The notes under the pieces are model-generated. The model was not told the origin of the DNA. It did no database searches and saw only the letters and a list, made by a program, of their open reading frames with translations. Shown here one piece after another: positions 27,300-36,606 of a stretch of 64,000 nucleotides of DNA. Source of the DNA: Pseudomonas marvdashtae (lineage in GTDB: Bacteria; Pseudomonadota; Gammaproteobacteria; Pseudomonadales; Pseudomonadaceae); contig NZ_JABWQX020000001.1 in the NCBI RefSeq assembly GCF_014268655.2, positions 1,084,001 through 1,148,000 of the forward strand, given 5' to 3'. Position 1 is the stretch's first letter; each line of letters opens with the position of its first letter. Position numbers and translations under genes: made by a program.

Positions 27300-30200
27300 T
27301 CACTGCTTCGCCACCAATGGCTTGCACTGGGTATGAGTCCCTGGCTGCAAGTACGGCGAGAGAAACGGCGCCATGCCCTTGAGCACCTGCACCGGCAAGG
27401 CCGACGTGAACTTGAAATTCTGCGCCGATGCGCCTGGCACGAAGGCGGTGAGGGTGCCGAAATGGTTGTCGCCGATGTAGAACACGAAGGTGGCGGTGCG
27501 GTTGATTGATTTGGAGCTGATCACCCGACCGCCCGATCCGACCGCTTCGATGCGGTTGTCGCCGGTGCCGGTCTTGCCACCCATGGCCAGCGGCGTGCCG
27601 TCGGCCAGTTTGAAACTGCCGGCCACGCGTTTCGCGGTACCGGCATCCACCACCTGGGATAAAGCACTGCGCAACGCCCGGGCCACTTCTACCGGCATCA
27701 CACGCTTGCCGTTTTCCGGGTTGCTGACCAGCCGCGTTTCATAGGGCGTATCGACGGCGAACTGCAGGCTGTCGACACGCAACGCGGGGCGGCGGACGCC
27801 GTCATTGAGTATCGTGCCCACCAGTTCCGCAAGCGCGGCGGGGCGGTCGCCGGAGCTGCCGATGGCGGTGGCCAGCGATGGCACCAGATGATCGAACGGG
27901 TAACCGACTTGCTGCCAGCGTTGATGGATATCGAGGAAGGCTTCAATTTCGAGCATGGTACGGATGCGGCTATCGCGGGCGCTCTTGTGCCGACTCTTGA
28001 ACAACCAACTGTAGACTTCCTGGCGCTCGAACTGGCTGGCCTTGACGATCTGGCTGAACTTGGCCTCCGGGTTGTTGAGCAGGTAGCCCATCAACCACAA
28101 GTCCAATGGGTGGACCTTGGCGATGAAGCCTTGGTCCGGTAGGTCGTAGGCGCCGGGGCCATAGCTTTGATAGAGCCGTTCGAGGCGTTCGTCGGTGAGT
28201 TTTCCGGCGCCCTTGGCTGACTTCAAATGCGCGCGCACGAAGCGGTTGAAGCTTTCCTGGCTGTCGTTGGGAAAGAAGTAGCGGTGCACGGCGGCCAGGC
28301 GGATCGCGGTGGGACGCATGCCGTCAAGGAAGGTTTCGAGGCGCTGGGCGGTGTCCTTTTTTTGATATCTCTTCCAGAACTTGAGCAGGAACGAGGTACC
28401 TTCGCGATCCGCGAACTGGGCCAGGTATTCCTGGCGACGCGGGTCCTTGTCGTCCTTGAGCAATTCGGAGCTGTTGTTCGGCCCGGCGTAAGTGGTGTAG
28501 CGCACCAGATCGCGCATCAAGCGAATGAACGGCAGGTTGATCGATTCGCGCAGGGAATCGCGCAGGGTGGGGATGCGGCCGTCGTCCTCCCTGCGGAAGT
28601 TGTGGAAGGTGTGCAGCCCGCCGCCGGTAAAAAATGCCTCGCCGGGGCTGGCCGAATAGGTGCGGTCCAACGCGGCTTCGAGCATCTTCGGCAGGCTGCG
28701 GTCGGTGTTTTCAATCAAGTAGTCCACCGCCCAGCGGGACAGGCGATCCTGCTCGGCGATCTCGGTTTTCTTCAGCGCTGCCGGGGTCTGCTGGGCATAA
28801 CGTTCGTGCAGTTCGGCGATGATCTGCAGGTAGGTAGTGAGCACGCGCAACTTGGCGGTGGAGCCCAGTTCCAGCTTGCTGCCTTCGTTGATGTCGAAGG
28901 GCTGGTCGGTGTTGTCGGTCTGTACCCGCACACGCGAGCCATCGGGAGTCAGTTCAAGCAAGGTGAAGCTGTAGCGCACCTGCGTAGTGCTGGTGGGGGT
29001 CAGCAGGCGTTCTCCCATCAGGCCGATCTCGGCGGCGAAGGCCGGGTCGGCCAGTCGCTTGAGGTACTCGGTGGCCTGGGCCTGCAAATCGCTTTGCAAG
29101 GTGCTGGTGGCGGAGAGGTCGAGGCGGTCGAGGTCGTACAGCGGGCGGTTGAGCAGCGCGGCGACGCGACTGCGGGCGGCGCTGATGCCCTTATTGGTTT
29201 CGTTGGGCTGCACGGTCGGGTCCTGGACCCAGTCGCGATAGCTGACCTTGCCCGCCAGCGCGGCCTCGGACAGCGCGCCGTCGATCACGCCGTTCTGGGC
29301 CAACAGGCGGATGTGACTGTCAGTCAGGCGCGCCAGTTCGTCGCGACCCTTGGACAGGTAATGGGATGGCCGGCGCTGGGCAATCATCAACGACAGCATT
29401 TCCCGCAGGGCCAGGCCTTTTTCCGCCAGGCTCTTGGGATCGGTGGCGGTGCTGAACAAGCGTTCATTGGCGCGCTTGAAATCGGCGCCATACCAGACCC
29501 GCAAGCCTTCGGCCATGCCGTGGACTTCACCATGCCCCGGCACGGCGGAGAGCGGCACGCTGTTGAGGTAGTCGCGGATGATCCGCTGCCGCGCCTCAAG
29601 GGTCTGCGGGCCCGCCTGGTAAGCACGCACGCTGGCGGAAATCATCTGGCGGATTTTTTCCCCGCCCGACACGGTGAGGCCCTCGGGGGAGTGACGGTAC
29701 TTCTCCAGTTGTGTCGCCAGGGTGCTGCCCCCGGCGGATTGTCCCGGCAGGCTCAACAGCTTGGCGACTTGCGACCAGGCCGCCATGCCGAAGCGTGGCC
29801 AGTCCACTGCCGGATTTGCCAGAGGTTGCTTGGGGTCGAGCAGAAAACGGTTTTCGATGAACAACAGGCTCTGCACCACCACGGGTGGGATCGCTTCGAA
29901 GTTCGCATACAGTTGTTGCGGGTACTTGAACTGATACACCGGTGCGGCGCGGCAGTCGGTGATGGTCAGCCCAGCCTGGATCTTTTCCGCGTAGGGCACG
30001 AACAGGCCTTTGTTGACGTAATCCATCAAGTCCGGGGAAAAACGGGTCTGGGCCTCGATCACATAATCACGCTTGAGCAGGCGCGGGATAAATTCCCCCA
30101 GGGCGCTGTAGCCCAGGCGCCGGTCGAACGGGCCTGCGCCCGGGTAGACGATGGCATCGCTGGGCCCCGGCTGCACCGAATAGCTCAGGGACTCGGCGTA

Positions 30201-30422
30201 TTTGCTGAGCTCCCGGGCCTGGAACCGCGACGTGCGCATTTCCTTGGCCGCCGCCAGGCCGACCACCACGACGATAATCAGCAGCAACAACCAGAATGCC
30301 CGCCAGCCATGCCGTGCGCGGCGTTTTTTTTGAGGTAAAGGTGCTTCTTCCATACGTTCAGTCGGGACCACAGGTTTGTTCGAATCGGTTTGCCACAAAG
30401 CGCCCATAGTCGACTGATCCAT
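27300..30422 (-). CDS. Class A penicillin-binding protein-like transglycosylase/transpeptidase
   Basis: This 1040-residue inner-membrane protein has a basic cytoplasmic tail, one membrane helix (about 42-60) and a large periplasmic part. A GT51 glycosyltransferase domain (about 175-330) shows SLLFIENRFLLD with the likely catalytic Glu, and GGSTLATQLEKYRHSPEG. A transpeptidase domain follows, with SxxK as GSTAKLR (about 515) and KTGTGDN near 970. It probably polymerises and cross-links peptidoglycan. It is longer than PBP1a/1b, with long inserted regions between motifs, so its specific role (for example, stress or morphology) is uncertain. Confidence 0.8.
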   Translation of the reverse strand: MDQSTMGALWQTDSNKPVVPTERMEEAPLPQKKRRARHGWRAFWLLLLIIVVVVGLAAAKEMRTSRFQARELSKYAESLSYSVQPGPSDAIVYPGAGPFDRRLGYSALGEFIPRLLKRDYVIEAQTRFSPDLMDYVNKGLFVPYAEKIQAGLTITDCRAAPVYQFKYPQQLYANFEAIPPVVVQSLLFIENRFLLDPKQPLANPAVDWPRFGMAAWSQVAKLLSLPGQSAGGSTLATQLEKYRHSPEGLTVSGGEKIRQMISASVRAYQAGPQTLEARQRIIRDYLNSVPLSAVPGHGEVHGMAEGLRVWYGADFKRANERLFSTATDPKSLAEKGLALREMLSLMIAQRRPSHYLSKGRDELARLTDSHIRLLAQNGVIDGALSEAALAGKVSYRDWVQDPTVQPNETNKGISAARSRVAALLNRPLYDLDRLDLSATSTLQSDLQAQATEYLKRLADPAFAAEIGLMGERLLTPTSTTQVRYSFTLLELTPDGSRVRVQTDNTDQPFDINEGSKLELGSTAKLRVLTTYLQIIAELHERYAQQTPAALKKTEIAEQDRLSRWAVDYLIENTDRSLPKMLEAALDRTYSASPGEAFFTGGGLHTFHNFRREDDGRIPTLRDSLRESINLPFIRLMRDLVRYTTYAGPNNSSELLKDDKDPRRQEYLAQFADREGTSFLLKFWKRYQKKDTAQRLETFLDGMRPTAIRLAAVHRYFFPNDSQESFNRFVRAHLKSAKGAGKLTDERLERLYQSYGPGAYDLPDQGFIAKVHPLDLWLMGYLLNNPEAKFSQIVKASQFERQEVYSWLFKSRHKSARDSRIRTMLEIEAFLDIHQRWQQVGYPFDHLVPSLATAIGSSGDRPAALAELVGTILNDGVRRPALRVDSLQFAVDTPYETRLVSNPENGKRVMPVEVARALRSALSQVVDAGTAKRVAGSFKLADGTPLAMGGKTGTGDNRIEAVGSGGRVISSKSINRTATFVFYIGDNHFGTLTAFVPGASAQNFKFTSALPVQVLKGMAPFLSPYLQPGTHTQCKPLVAKQ

Positions 30423-30540
30423 TCACGCAGATTGATCGGACTTGCTTGAAGCTTAGACGGTGGTTGGCGTGGGGGGCGGGGAAATTGTGGGGAAGCCCGC
30501 ACATGAGCACATGTGAGATGCCACTGGCCAACAAGCTTTT

Positions 30541-30665
30541 TGTGGCGAGGGAGCTTGCTCCCGCTCGGCTGCGCAGCAGACGCAACGGTCGCATGGGCGA
30601 AGCGTTTTCCGGGTTGAAAAGCGAGGGCGGCTGCGCCACCCAGCGGGAGCAAGCTCCCTCGCCAC
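30541..30665. repeat. REP pair upstream of the RAYT gene
   Basis: The left unit is TGTGGCGAGGGAGCTTGCTC and the right is its complement, ending CCTCGCCAC. It is the left flank of the REP-associated transposase. The remaining bases of 30423-30767 show no gene. Confidence 0.87.
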
Positions 30666-30796
30666 GGGGACTACGTTGTTTTCGGAAAAGTCGCTCAATC
30701 ATTATTGCGTCGGATCGTCGCAGGTGAGGCTACCGTAAGTAGACCCCCCACCACAGGAAGCCAAGGAATGCATCCTCCACGCCCAATTCTGATCGC

Positions 30797-31228
30797 TTGC
30801 GTCGCGGGCGCTCTTCGGAACCTGGGCGAGGTTATCTCGTCACTACGGTCGTTCACCGACGCACACCGATCTTCAAGGATTGGCGACTGGGCCGCTTACT
30901 GATTGCAGAAATGCGCTTGGCTCATGAGCGAGGTCAGGTCAATTCGCTGGCCTGGGTTGTGATGCCCGACCATCTGCACTGGCTGGTGCAGCTAGAGCAA
31001 GCCCAGCTCACGCATGTGATGCAGGCAGTCAAATCTCGCAGCACTCTCACAATAAATCGAGCCATGAACAGAAAGGGCGCATTCTGGCAAAGCGGCTTCC
31101 ATGACCGCGCGATCCGCGACAACGAGGACCTGCGGCCTTCCGCCCGCTACATCATTGCCAATCCGCTTCGGGCAGGGTTAGTAGACCGTATTGGCGATTA
31201 CCCATTGTGGGACACGGTGTGGCTTTAG
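30797..31228 (+). CDS. REP-associated tyrosine transposase (RAYT), N-terminus probably frameshifted
   Basis: The 143-residue product is an IS200/Y1-type transposase of the REP-associated group. The HUH motif is His59-Leu-His61 in WVVMPDHLHWLVQL, and the catalytic Tyr118 is in ARYIIANPLRAGLV. RAYTs cut and join REP hairpins, and REP pairs lie on both sides. The only in-frame start is TTG 30797, with no ribosome-binding site, and an in-frame stop lies at 30740. A well-placed ATG at 30768 (AGGAAG 7 bases before) is in another frame; one added base between them would restore a normal N-terminus ending PNSDRLRRG. The gene is therefore likely damaged or poorly expressed. Confidence 0.82.
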   Translation: MRRGRSSEPGRGYLVTTVVHRRTPIFKDWRLGRLLIAEMRLAHERGQVNSLAWVVMPDHLHWLVQLEQAQLTHVMQAVKSRSTLTINRAMNRKGAFWQSGFHDRAIRDNEDLRPSARYIIANPLRAGLVDRIGDYPLWDTVWL

Positions 31229-31235
31229 TCGCTTT

Positions 31236-31341
31236 TGTGGCGAGGGAGCTTGCTCCCGCTGGGGGGCGAAGCCGCCCTCGCTTCAGCTTTTTAAAGCAGG
31301 CGGCTGCTGCGCAGCCGAGCGGGAGCAAGCTCCCTCGCCAC
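31236..31341. repeat. REP pair downstream of the RAYT gene
   Basis: TGTGGCGAGGGAGCTTGCTC at the left and its complement ending CCTCGCCAC at the right. It begins 7 bases after the RAYT stop and mirrors the upstream pair. Confidence 0.87.
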
Positions 31342-31694
31342 GAGCTGGTGGTAGCTTGAAACGCTTGAAATAGAGCCTTCTACATCCGCCAAGACATGAC
31401 GCTGCACCATCGCTGTGCAATACTCTGCGCCGTTTTCTGAATGGCCGGTAATTCAGCCAATCCCTCTCCAAAAATGCCGTTCCGGCTGAGGCTTATCCCT
31501 GAATTTCCCTGGTTTTACAGTGAAACTCTCTATCCCTGGCTTTTTATACTGCACGGTCTGCTGATCCTGAGGCGTTGTTCTACAGGACGGTCTGTCCACA
31601 AGGCAGGCCCGGTTTCGGCAAGGCGGCGGGCTTATCGGCTTGCGGCTTTGGAGACTCGGTGGCTAATCCAATAACAAGACGAGGTTGTACTCCT
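31342..31694. other. Leader region of the proY-like permease gene
   Basis: There are 353 bases with no credible gene. A -10-like TTTTATACT lies near 31543-31551, about 145 bases before the start. The only ribosome-binding site seen is GAGG at 31681-31684. Confidence 0.35.
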
Positions 31695-33116
31695 ATGCCT
31701 GTCGGCAATCATCTGCCCCATGGCGAGACCGCTCAGGGTGGTCCGCTCAAACGTGAACTCGGCGAGCGGCATATCCGCTTGATGGCGCTCGGCGCTTGCA
31801 TCGGTGTCGGGTTGTTCCTCGGTTCGGCCAAGGCCATCGAGATGGCGGGTCCGGCGATCATGCTGTCCTACATCATTGGCGGCCTGGCGATCCTGGTGAT
31901 CATGCGCGCCCTCGGCGAGATGGCCGTGCATAACCCGGTGGCCGGTTCGTTCAGTCGTTATGCCCAAGATTACCTTGGCCCATTGGCAGGCTTCTTGACC
32001 GGCTGGAACTACTGGTTCCTGTGGCTGGTGACCTGTGTGGCGGAAATCACCGCGGTGGCGGTGTACATGGGCATCTGGTTTCCCGACGTGCCCCGCTGGA
32101 TCTGGGCCCTGGCCGCGCTGGTCAGCATGGGCTCGATCAACCTGATCGCCGTCAAGGCCTTCGGCGAGTTCGAGTTCTGGTTCGCCCTGATCAAGATTGT
32201 CACCATCATTGCCATGGTCATCGGCGGCGTCGGCATCATCGCCTTCGGTTTCGGTAACGACGGCGTGGCCCTGGGCATCTCCAACCTCTGGACCCACGGC
32301 GGCTTCATGCCCAACGGCGTCTCCGGCGTGTTGATGTCCCTGCAAATGGTGATGTTCGCCTACCTGGGCGTGGAGATGATCGGCCTGACCGCTGGCGAAG
32401 CGCGCAACCCGCAGAAGACCATCCCCAACGCCATCGGCTCGGTGTTCTGGCGGATCCTGCTGTTCTACGTCGGTGCGTTGTTCGTGATCCTGTCGATCTA
32501 TCCGTGGAACGAAATCGGCACCCAGGGCAGTCCATTTGTGATGACCTTCGAGCGCCTGGGCATCAAGACCGCCGCCGGCATCATCAACTTCGTGGTGATC
32601 ACCGCCGCGCTGTCCTCCTGCAACGGCGGGATCTTCAGCACCGGCCGCATGCTCTACAGCCTGGCGCAGAACGGCCAGGCACCGGCCGGTTTCGCCAAGA
32701 CCTCCAGCAATGGCGTGCCGCGCCGCGCGTTGCTGCTGTCCATCGCCGCCTTGCTGCTGGGCGTGTTGCTCAACTACTTGGTGCCGGAAAAAGTCTTCGT
32801 CTGGGTCACCTCTATCGCCACCTTTGGCGCGATCTGGACCTGGGCGATGATCCTGCTGGCCCAGCTCAAATTCCGCAAAAGCCTCAGCGCTTCCGAGCGA
32901 GCCGCGCTGAAATACCGCATGTGGTTGTACCCGCTCAGCTCATACCTGGCGCTGGCGTTCCTGGTGTTGGTGGTGGGCCTGATGGCGTACTTCCCGGACA
33001 CGCGCGTGGCGCTGTACGTCGGCCCGGCGTTCCTGGTGTTGTTGACGGTGTTGTTCTACACCTTCAAGTTGCAACCGACCGGTGATACGCAGGGTTCGGT
33101 GCGTTCGGTTTCGTAA
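31695..33116 (+). CDS. ProY-like amino acid permease (APC superfamily, AAT family)
   Basis: This 473-residue permease has about 12 hydrophobic helices and is strikingly like E. coli ProY from end to end: RHIRLMALGACIGVGLFLGS, IIGGLAILVIMRALGEMAVH, GIISNLW-type segments and LYPLSSYLALAF. The family imports amino acids with protons; proline or histidine is the most likely substrate. ATG 31695 (MPVGNHLPHG) gives the normal N-terminus; the open frame extends 40 codons further upstream without similarity. A terminator follows. Confidence 0.87.
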   Translation: MPVGNHLPHGETAQGGPLKRELGERHIRLMALGACIGVGLFLGSAKAIEMAGPAIMLSYIIGGLAILVIMRALGEMAVHNPVAGSFSRYAQDYLGPLAGFLTGWNYWFLWLVTCVAEITAVAVYMGIWFPDVPRWIWALAALVSMGSINLIAVKAFGEFEFWFALIKIVTIIAMVIGGVGIIAFGFGNDGVALGISNLWTHGGFMPNGVSGVLMSLQMVMFAYLGVEMIGLTAGEARNPQKTIPNAIGSVFWRILLFYVGALFVILSIYPWNEIGTQGSPFVMTFERLGIKTAAGIINFVVITAALSSCNGGIFSTGRMLYSLAQNGQAPAGFAKTSSNGVPRRALLLSIAALLLGVLLNYLVPEKVFVWVTSIATFGAIWTWAMILLAQLKFRKSLSASERAALKYRMWLYPLSSYLALAFLVLVVGLMAYFPDTRVALYVGPAFLVLLTVLFYTFKLQPTGDTQGSVRSVS

Positions 33117-33135
33117 CGTGATTACGCTGTAAAAC

Positions 33136-33169
33136 AAGAGCCCCGGTCGGAAATGACTGGGGCTTTTTT
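33136..33169 (+). terminator. Rho-independent terminator of the ProY-like gene
   Basis: AGCCCCGGTC (33139-33148) and GACTGGGGCT (33155-33164) form a stem around GGAAAT, followed by six T. Confidence 0.9.
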
Positions 33170-33293
33170 GTCGGCGTTGATTTTGACCGTCCGTCGGGTT
33201 TGGCGTCCGACCTGTAAGTTCTGACAGTAGACCGCCGCAGCCCCCTGGCCTAGCTTGGAAGCCCGCCAACTGGCAAATGGCAAGGCAGGCACA

Positions 33294-33659
33294 ATGAAGG
33301 GTTTCTCCGCGTTGATGGTGATCGCGCTGGTCAATGGATTGATCCATTGCCAGGTTTTTTTCCTGCTGTATGGCGCTGTTGGACTGACTCAGGCGAACAG
33401 TAATCTCGCGGCGTTCGGCGTGGCGGCGGCGTTTTCGTTTTATGTGAATGCGCTTTTCATCTTCGAGCCCGGAGAGCCGTGGCGCGGCTATCTGCTGTTC
33501 AATGGTTTGATGGGCATCGCGAGCTATGGGATTGGCTCGATCGGCGATGCTTTGAGTTCGCCTGGCTGGCTGGCGGTAGCTTTGTATTTCTTGCTGAAAC
33601 TGACGACGGGCTACAGCTTGTTCCGGTTCAAGTTGCTTCGTGACGCTCAGCAGCTATGA
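33294..33659 (+). CDS. GtrA-family membrane flippase, copy 1
   Basis: This 121-residue protein has four hydrophobic helices and GtrA-family features: NGLIHCQVFFLLYG, NSNLAAFGVAAAFSFYVNAL and a final LTTGYSLFRFKLL. GtrA proteins are thought to flip undecaprenyl-phosphate-glucose across the inner membrane for O-antigen glucosylation. The ATG at 33294 follows AAGGCAGG. The stop overlaps the start of a second GtrA gene by 4 bases (ATGA), so the two are translationally coupled. Confidence 0.85.
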   Translation: MKGFSALMVIALVNGLIHCQVFFLLYGAVGLTQANSNLAAFGVAAAFSFYVNALFIFEPGEPWRGYLLFNGLMGIASYGIGSIGDALSSPGWLAVALYFLLKLTTGYSLFRFKLLRDAQQL

Positions 33660-34030
33660 ACGTGTTCCGGAGCGCTTTTTTTACTTACTCATTGGTCGGC
33701 CTCGCCAATACACTGCTTCATTGGCAAATATTTTTTGTGCTGCGCGTGGCGGTCGGTCTCGATCAGTCGATCAGCAATCTTGCTGCGTTTGGTATAGCGG
33801 CTTCGTTTTCCTATTACCTCAATGCGCTCTATACCTTCGAGGCCAAACTCTCGGTGACGGGATACATGGTTTTCCTCTGCGCCATGGGAGCGCTTAGTTA
33901 TGCCGTGGGGTATCTGGGAGATCGTTGGCGGCTCCATGGATTGCTGACGGTGGCGGTATTTTCGCTGCTGAGTTTGGTTTTCGGTTTCCTGCTCTCTCGG
34001 TTCGTGGTGTTTCGTGGACACCGCCCATGA
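33656..34030 (+). CDS. GtrA-family membrane flippase, copy 2
   Basis: This 124-residue GtrA protein is related to copy 1 (both have the pattern SNLAAFG and [26 protein letters not shown]) but differs throughout. It also has four hydrophobic helices. It overlaps the gtrB-like gene by 4 bases. One GtrA is normally enough in a gtr operon, so the pair may form a heteromer or handle different lipid-linked sugars. Confidence 0.85.
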   Translation: MNVFRSAFFTYSLVGLANTLLHWQIFFVLRVAVGLDQSISNLAAFGIAASFSYYLNALYTFEAKLSVTGYMVFLCAMGALSYAVGYLGDRWRLHGLLTVAVFSLLSLVFGFLLSRFVVFRGHRP

Positions 34031-34995
34031 AAATCTCGCTGGTTGTGCCGGTGTTCAACGAAGAGCAAACCCTTGAACTGTTCTACAAAAGTGTTCGCCA
34101 GCATCCAGCGCTGGCCGGCTATAGCGTCGAGATCGTGTTTATAAACGATGGCAGCGCGGACCAGACTGGTTTTCTGGCTCGCGACATTGCGCTGGCCGAT
34201 AACTTGGTCGTGTTCATCGAACTCTCTCGAAATTTCGGTAAGGAGCCAGCGTTGTTTGCCGGGATCGAGCACGCCAGTGGCGATGTGGTGATTCCAATGG
34301 ACGTGGATTTGCAAGATCCCCTCGACGTTATTCCTAGGTTGATCGCAGAGTGGGAGAAGGGCGCCGAGGTGGTGCTGGCCAAGCGTCGCGATCGTTCATC
34401 TGATAGTTATCTCAAGCGTGGATGCGCTGCGCTGTTCTATCGCCTGCTTGATCGAATCGCCTCTCCTCATATCGAGCGCAACGTGGGTGATTTTCGCCTG
34501 ATAGACCGCAAGGTCGTGGAGGTGATAAAGACCCTTCCCGAATATCAGCTGTTCATGAAGGGCGTGCTGTCGTGGGCCGGGTTTAATACCGTGATCATCG
34601 AATACGACCGCGCCGGTCGCGCCGCTGGCAGCAGCAAATTCAACGGCTGGAAGTTGTGGAACCTGGCGCTCGAAGGCATCACTTCGTTCAGCACCGTGCC
34701 GTTGCGGTTGTGGACTTATGTCGGCGGTTGCATCTCGTTTTTGTCGCTGGTTTATGCCGGGTACATGGTGCTTAACAAGCTGTTCTTTGGGAATGATCTG
34801 CCCGGTTATCCATCGTTGATGACGGCGATTTTGTTTTTGGGTGGGGTGCAACTGATCGGCATTGGTGTGTTGGGTGAGTACATTGGGCGGATCTATTTGG
34901 AAACCAAACATCGACCACGGTATGTCATCAGGGAAATGATCCGCGGCGGGCAACCCAAGAGAGGAGATGAAGCATGTGCCGGTTCTTCACGATAA
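34027..34995 (+). CDS. gtrB: GtrB-like bactoprenol glucosyltransferase
   Basis: This 322-residue family-2 glycosyltransferase probably transfers glucose from UDP-Glc to undecaprenyl phosphate on the cytoplasmic face. The catalytic domain shows the N-terminal [14 protein letters not shown], the metal/nucleotide motif [11 protein letters not shown] and [16 protein letters not shown]. Two C-terminal membrane helices (about 235-255 and 268-290) anchor it. ATG 34027 overlaps the upstream gtrA by 4 bases. Confidence 0.92.
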   Translation: MKISLVVPVFNEEQTLELFYKSVRQHPALAGYSVEIVFINDGSADQTGFLARDIALADNLVVFIELSRNFGKEPALFAGIEHASGDVVIPMDVDLQDPLDVIPRLIAEWEKGAEVVLAKRRDRSSDSYLKRGCAALFYRLLDRIASPHIERNVGDFRLIDRKVVEVIKTLPEYQLFMKGVLSWAGFNTVIIEYDRAGRAAGSSKFNGWKLWNLALEGITSFSTVPLRLWTYVGGCISFLSLVYAGYMVLNKLFFGNDLPGYPSLMTAILFLGGVQLIGIGVLGEYIGRIYLETKHRPRYVIREMIRGGQPKRGDEACAGSSR

Positions 34996-36509
34996 AAATC
35001 TTGACGCAACGGGAGGTGTTGCTGTTTTTTCTGGCGGCGAATTTTCTTTATATCTTTCCCTTAGTGCAGGCTGACTATTTTTATAACGATGACAACTGGC
35101 GGACGTTTGCGACCGGAGAGAACTGGAGTGAGGAGGGACGAGTTGTTATTGAGATTTTTTACAACCTTATTTCGTTTGGTTCGACGGCGCCAGATCTGTT
35201 CCCGTTGCCGCTTTTCATTGCTGTGGTAGGAATCTCATTGTCGTTAAGGGCTCTGACGTTTTTCTATTTTCAGCGACCAAGTGTTGTCCAGTGTCTGGTG
35301 GTTCTACCTATTTGGTACAACCCTTACTTTCTACAGAACCTGACCTATCGCTACGATGGACCGGTTATGGCGTTGGGGATGGCGGCACTCATTTATGCTC
35401 TTATTTGGCCATCCGACCGGGTCTGGCGACATGTTTGGGGCCCTGGACTGTTAATAGGACTGGCTCTGTCAATCTACCAAGTATTCATTGGTTTTTTCAT
35501 CGCGCTGTGTTGCCTGGAAGTCATTCGATTAGTTTGGGAAAGAAAATCTTCGGTTTGGGTGTTGAATTTTGTTGCGCGAAAATTCTTGGCGATTGGAATC
35601 GGCGTGCTGGTGTATTACTTAACTGCTCACCAACTTATGAGCGGGTCACGACAGGTGTTGTTGCCTATGGAGGTTAATAGTTTGTTGGAAATTCGCGACC
35701 GATTGTTGTCTCTACAACAGATGTTCGATGCTGGTGGGACCGGAGGTTTACGGCCGTTAGCGTGGGGGGCAGTGGTGTTGGCTCTGGTCGGATATGTATG
35801 GGCAGGGGTGAGACTTTTATTGTGCCCCGAACAGCGTTGGCTCAAGATGCTATTGCTGGTTTTTTATGTGTTATCGATTCCGGTATTGTTGTTCTGTATC
35901 CCAGGGGTCACGTTATTATTTGCCGAATTCAACGGTGGTGCCCGAACCTTCGTGGCATTTTCTGTTTTACTCGTATTGATTTTTTTTCTTTGCTTACGGG
36001 TCTTGGTATGTATCCATCAGCGTCTGGGGTTTTTTTTGTTTGTCCCGGTACTTGCGATGTTGTCATTTTCTTTCTCATACGGTCGGATCCTCTTACTGCA
36101 AAAAGAACAGGAGTCGGCGGTGCTGGCCTCGCTGGTTTATGACATCACCCATTCGTCTCTGTATGAAAAGAACCATATTTATTTAATACCCGAGTTGAGT
36201 GCCAACTGGCTCCCGGCGGCCAGCGCCGCATTCGCTGCGATGCCAGTCCTGAAACAAGTGCTCGGTGTGGATTATGTGTTGATGCTGGGTCCCTTGCGGC
36301 GAGGGGGGATAGCAGACGTTTATCTTGCCAGGGATCGACAAGTAATCGCCTCAATTCGGCGAGGGGATCATCCGTCGGTCATGTCCACTTTGTTCTATGA
36401 CCTCTATGTTATTGCCGACAGCGGATATATTTTCATGAAAAAGGTCGAGGGCAATCCCTATGCCATATCCGAGTTGTGTTTGATAGCCGATATCGAACGT
36501 TGTCGCTAA
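34974..36509 (+). CDS. GtrC/GtrII-like O-antigen glucosyltransferase
   Basis: This 511-residue membrane protein has about 10 hydrophobic helices and an early periplasmic acidic motif [10 protein letters not shown], characteristic of Glucos_trans_II (GtrII/GtrC) enzymes that move glucose from the lipid carrier to O-antigen. The C-terminal ~110 residues are soluble. It overlaps gtrB by 22 bases and has a strong AGAGGAG site at 34960-34966. The DNA is clearly AT-richer than its neighbours, a frequent sign of recent transfer in specificity genes. The product decides the O-antigen linkage and cannot be assigned to a serotype from this sequence. Confidence 0.82.
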   Translation: MCRFFTIKILTQREVLLFFLAANFLYIFPLVQADYFYNDDNWRTFATGENWSEEGRVVIEIFYNLISFGSTAPDLFPLPLFIAVVGISLSLRALTFFYFQRPSVVQCLVVLPIWYNPYFLQNLTYRYDGPVMALGMAALIYALIWPSDRVWRHVWGPGLLIGLALSIYQVFIGFFIALCCLEVIRLVWERKSSVWVLNFVARKFLAIGIGVLVYYLTAHQLMSGSRQVLLPMEVNSLLEIRDRLLSLQQMFDAGGTGGLRPLAWGAVVLALVGYVWAGVRLLLCPEQRWLKMLLLVFYVLSIPVLLFCIPGVTLLFAEFNGGARTFVAFSVLLVLIFFLCLRVLVCIHQRLGFFLFVPVLAMLSFSFSYGRILLLQKEQESAVLASLVYDITHSSLYEKNHIYLIPELSANWLPAASAAFAAMPVLKQVLGVDYVLMLGPLRRGGIADVYLARDRQVIASIRRGDHPSVMSTLFYDLYVIADSGYIFMKKVEGNPYAISELCLIADIERCR

Positions 36510-36555
36510 ATTATCAGCGATGGACCGGGTGGATCCGAACTAAAAAACGCACCGT

Positions 36556-36572
36556 AAATCCCCTCGCCACAA
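36556..36572. repeat. Half REP unit
   Basis: AATCCCCTCGCCACAAG is a single REP arm with no inverted partner nearby, at the end of the gtr cluster. Confidence 0.55.
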
Positions 36573-36606
36573 GAGCGCGTTCGCTGCGGTTATGAGGGGT
36601 AGCCGC

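Noticed and set aside
28227..30338. 703-codon frame opposite the large PBP-like gene
   Set aside because: Same antisense pattern; the PBP-like frame has recognisable catalytic motifs.
36556..36572. Possible end of a transferred gtr island marked by a REP
   Set aside because: Only a half unit, with no direct repeat or tRNA; no attachment site could be found.
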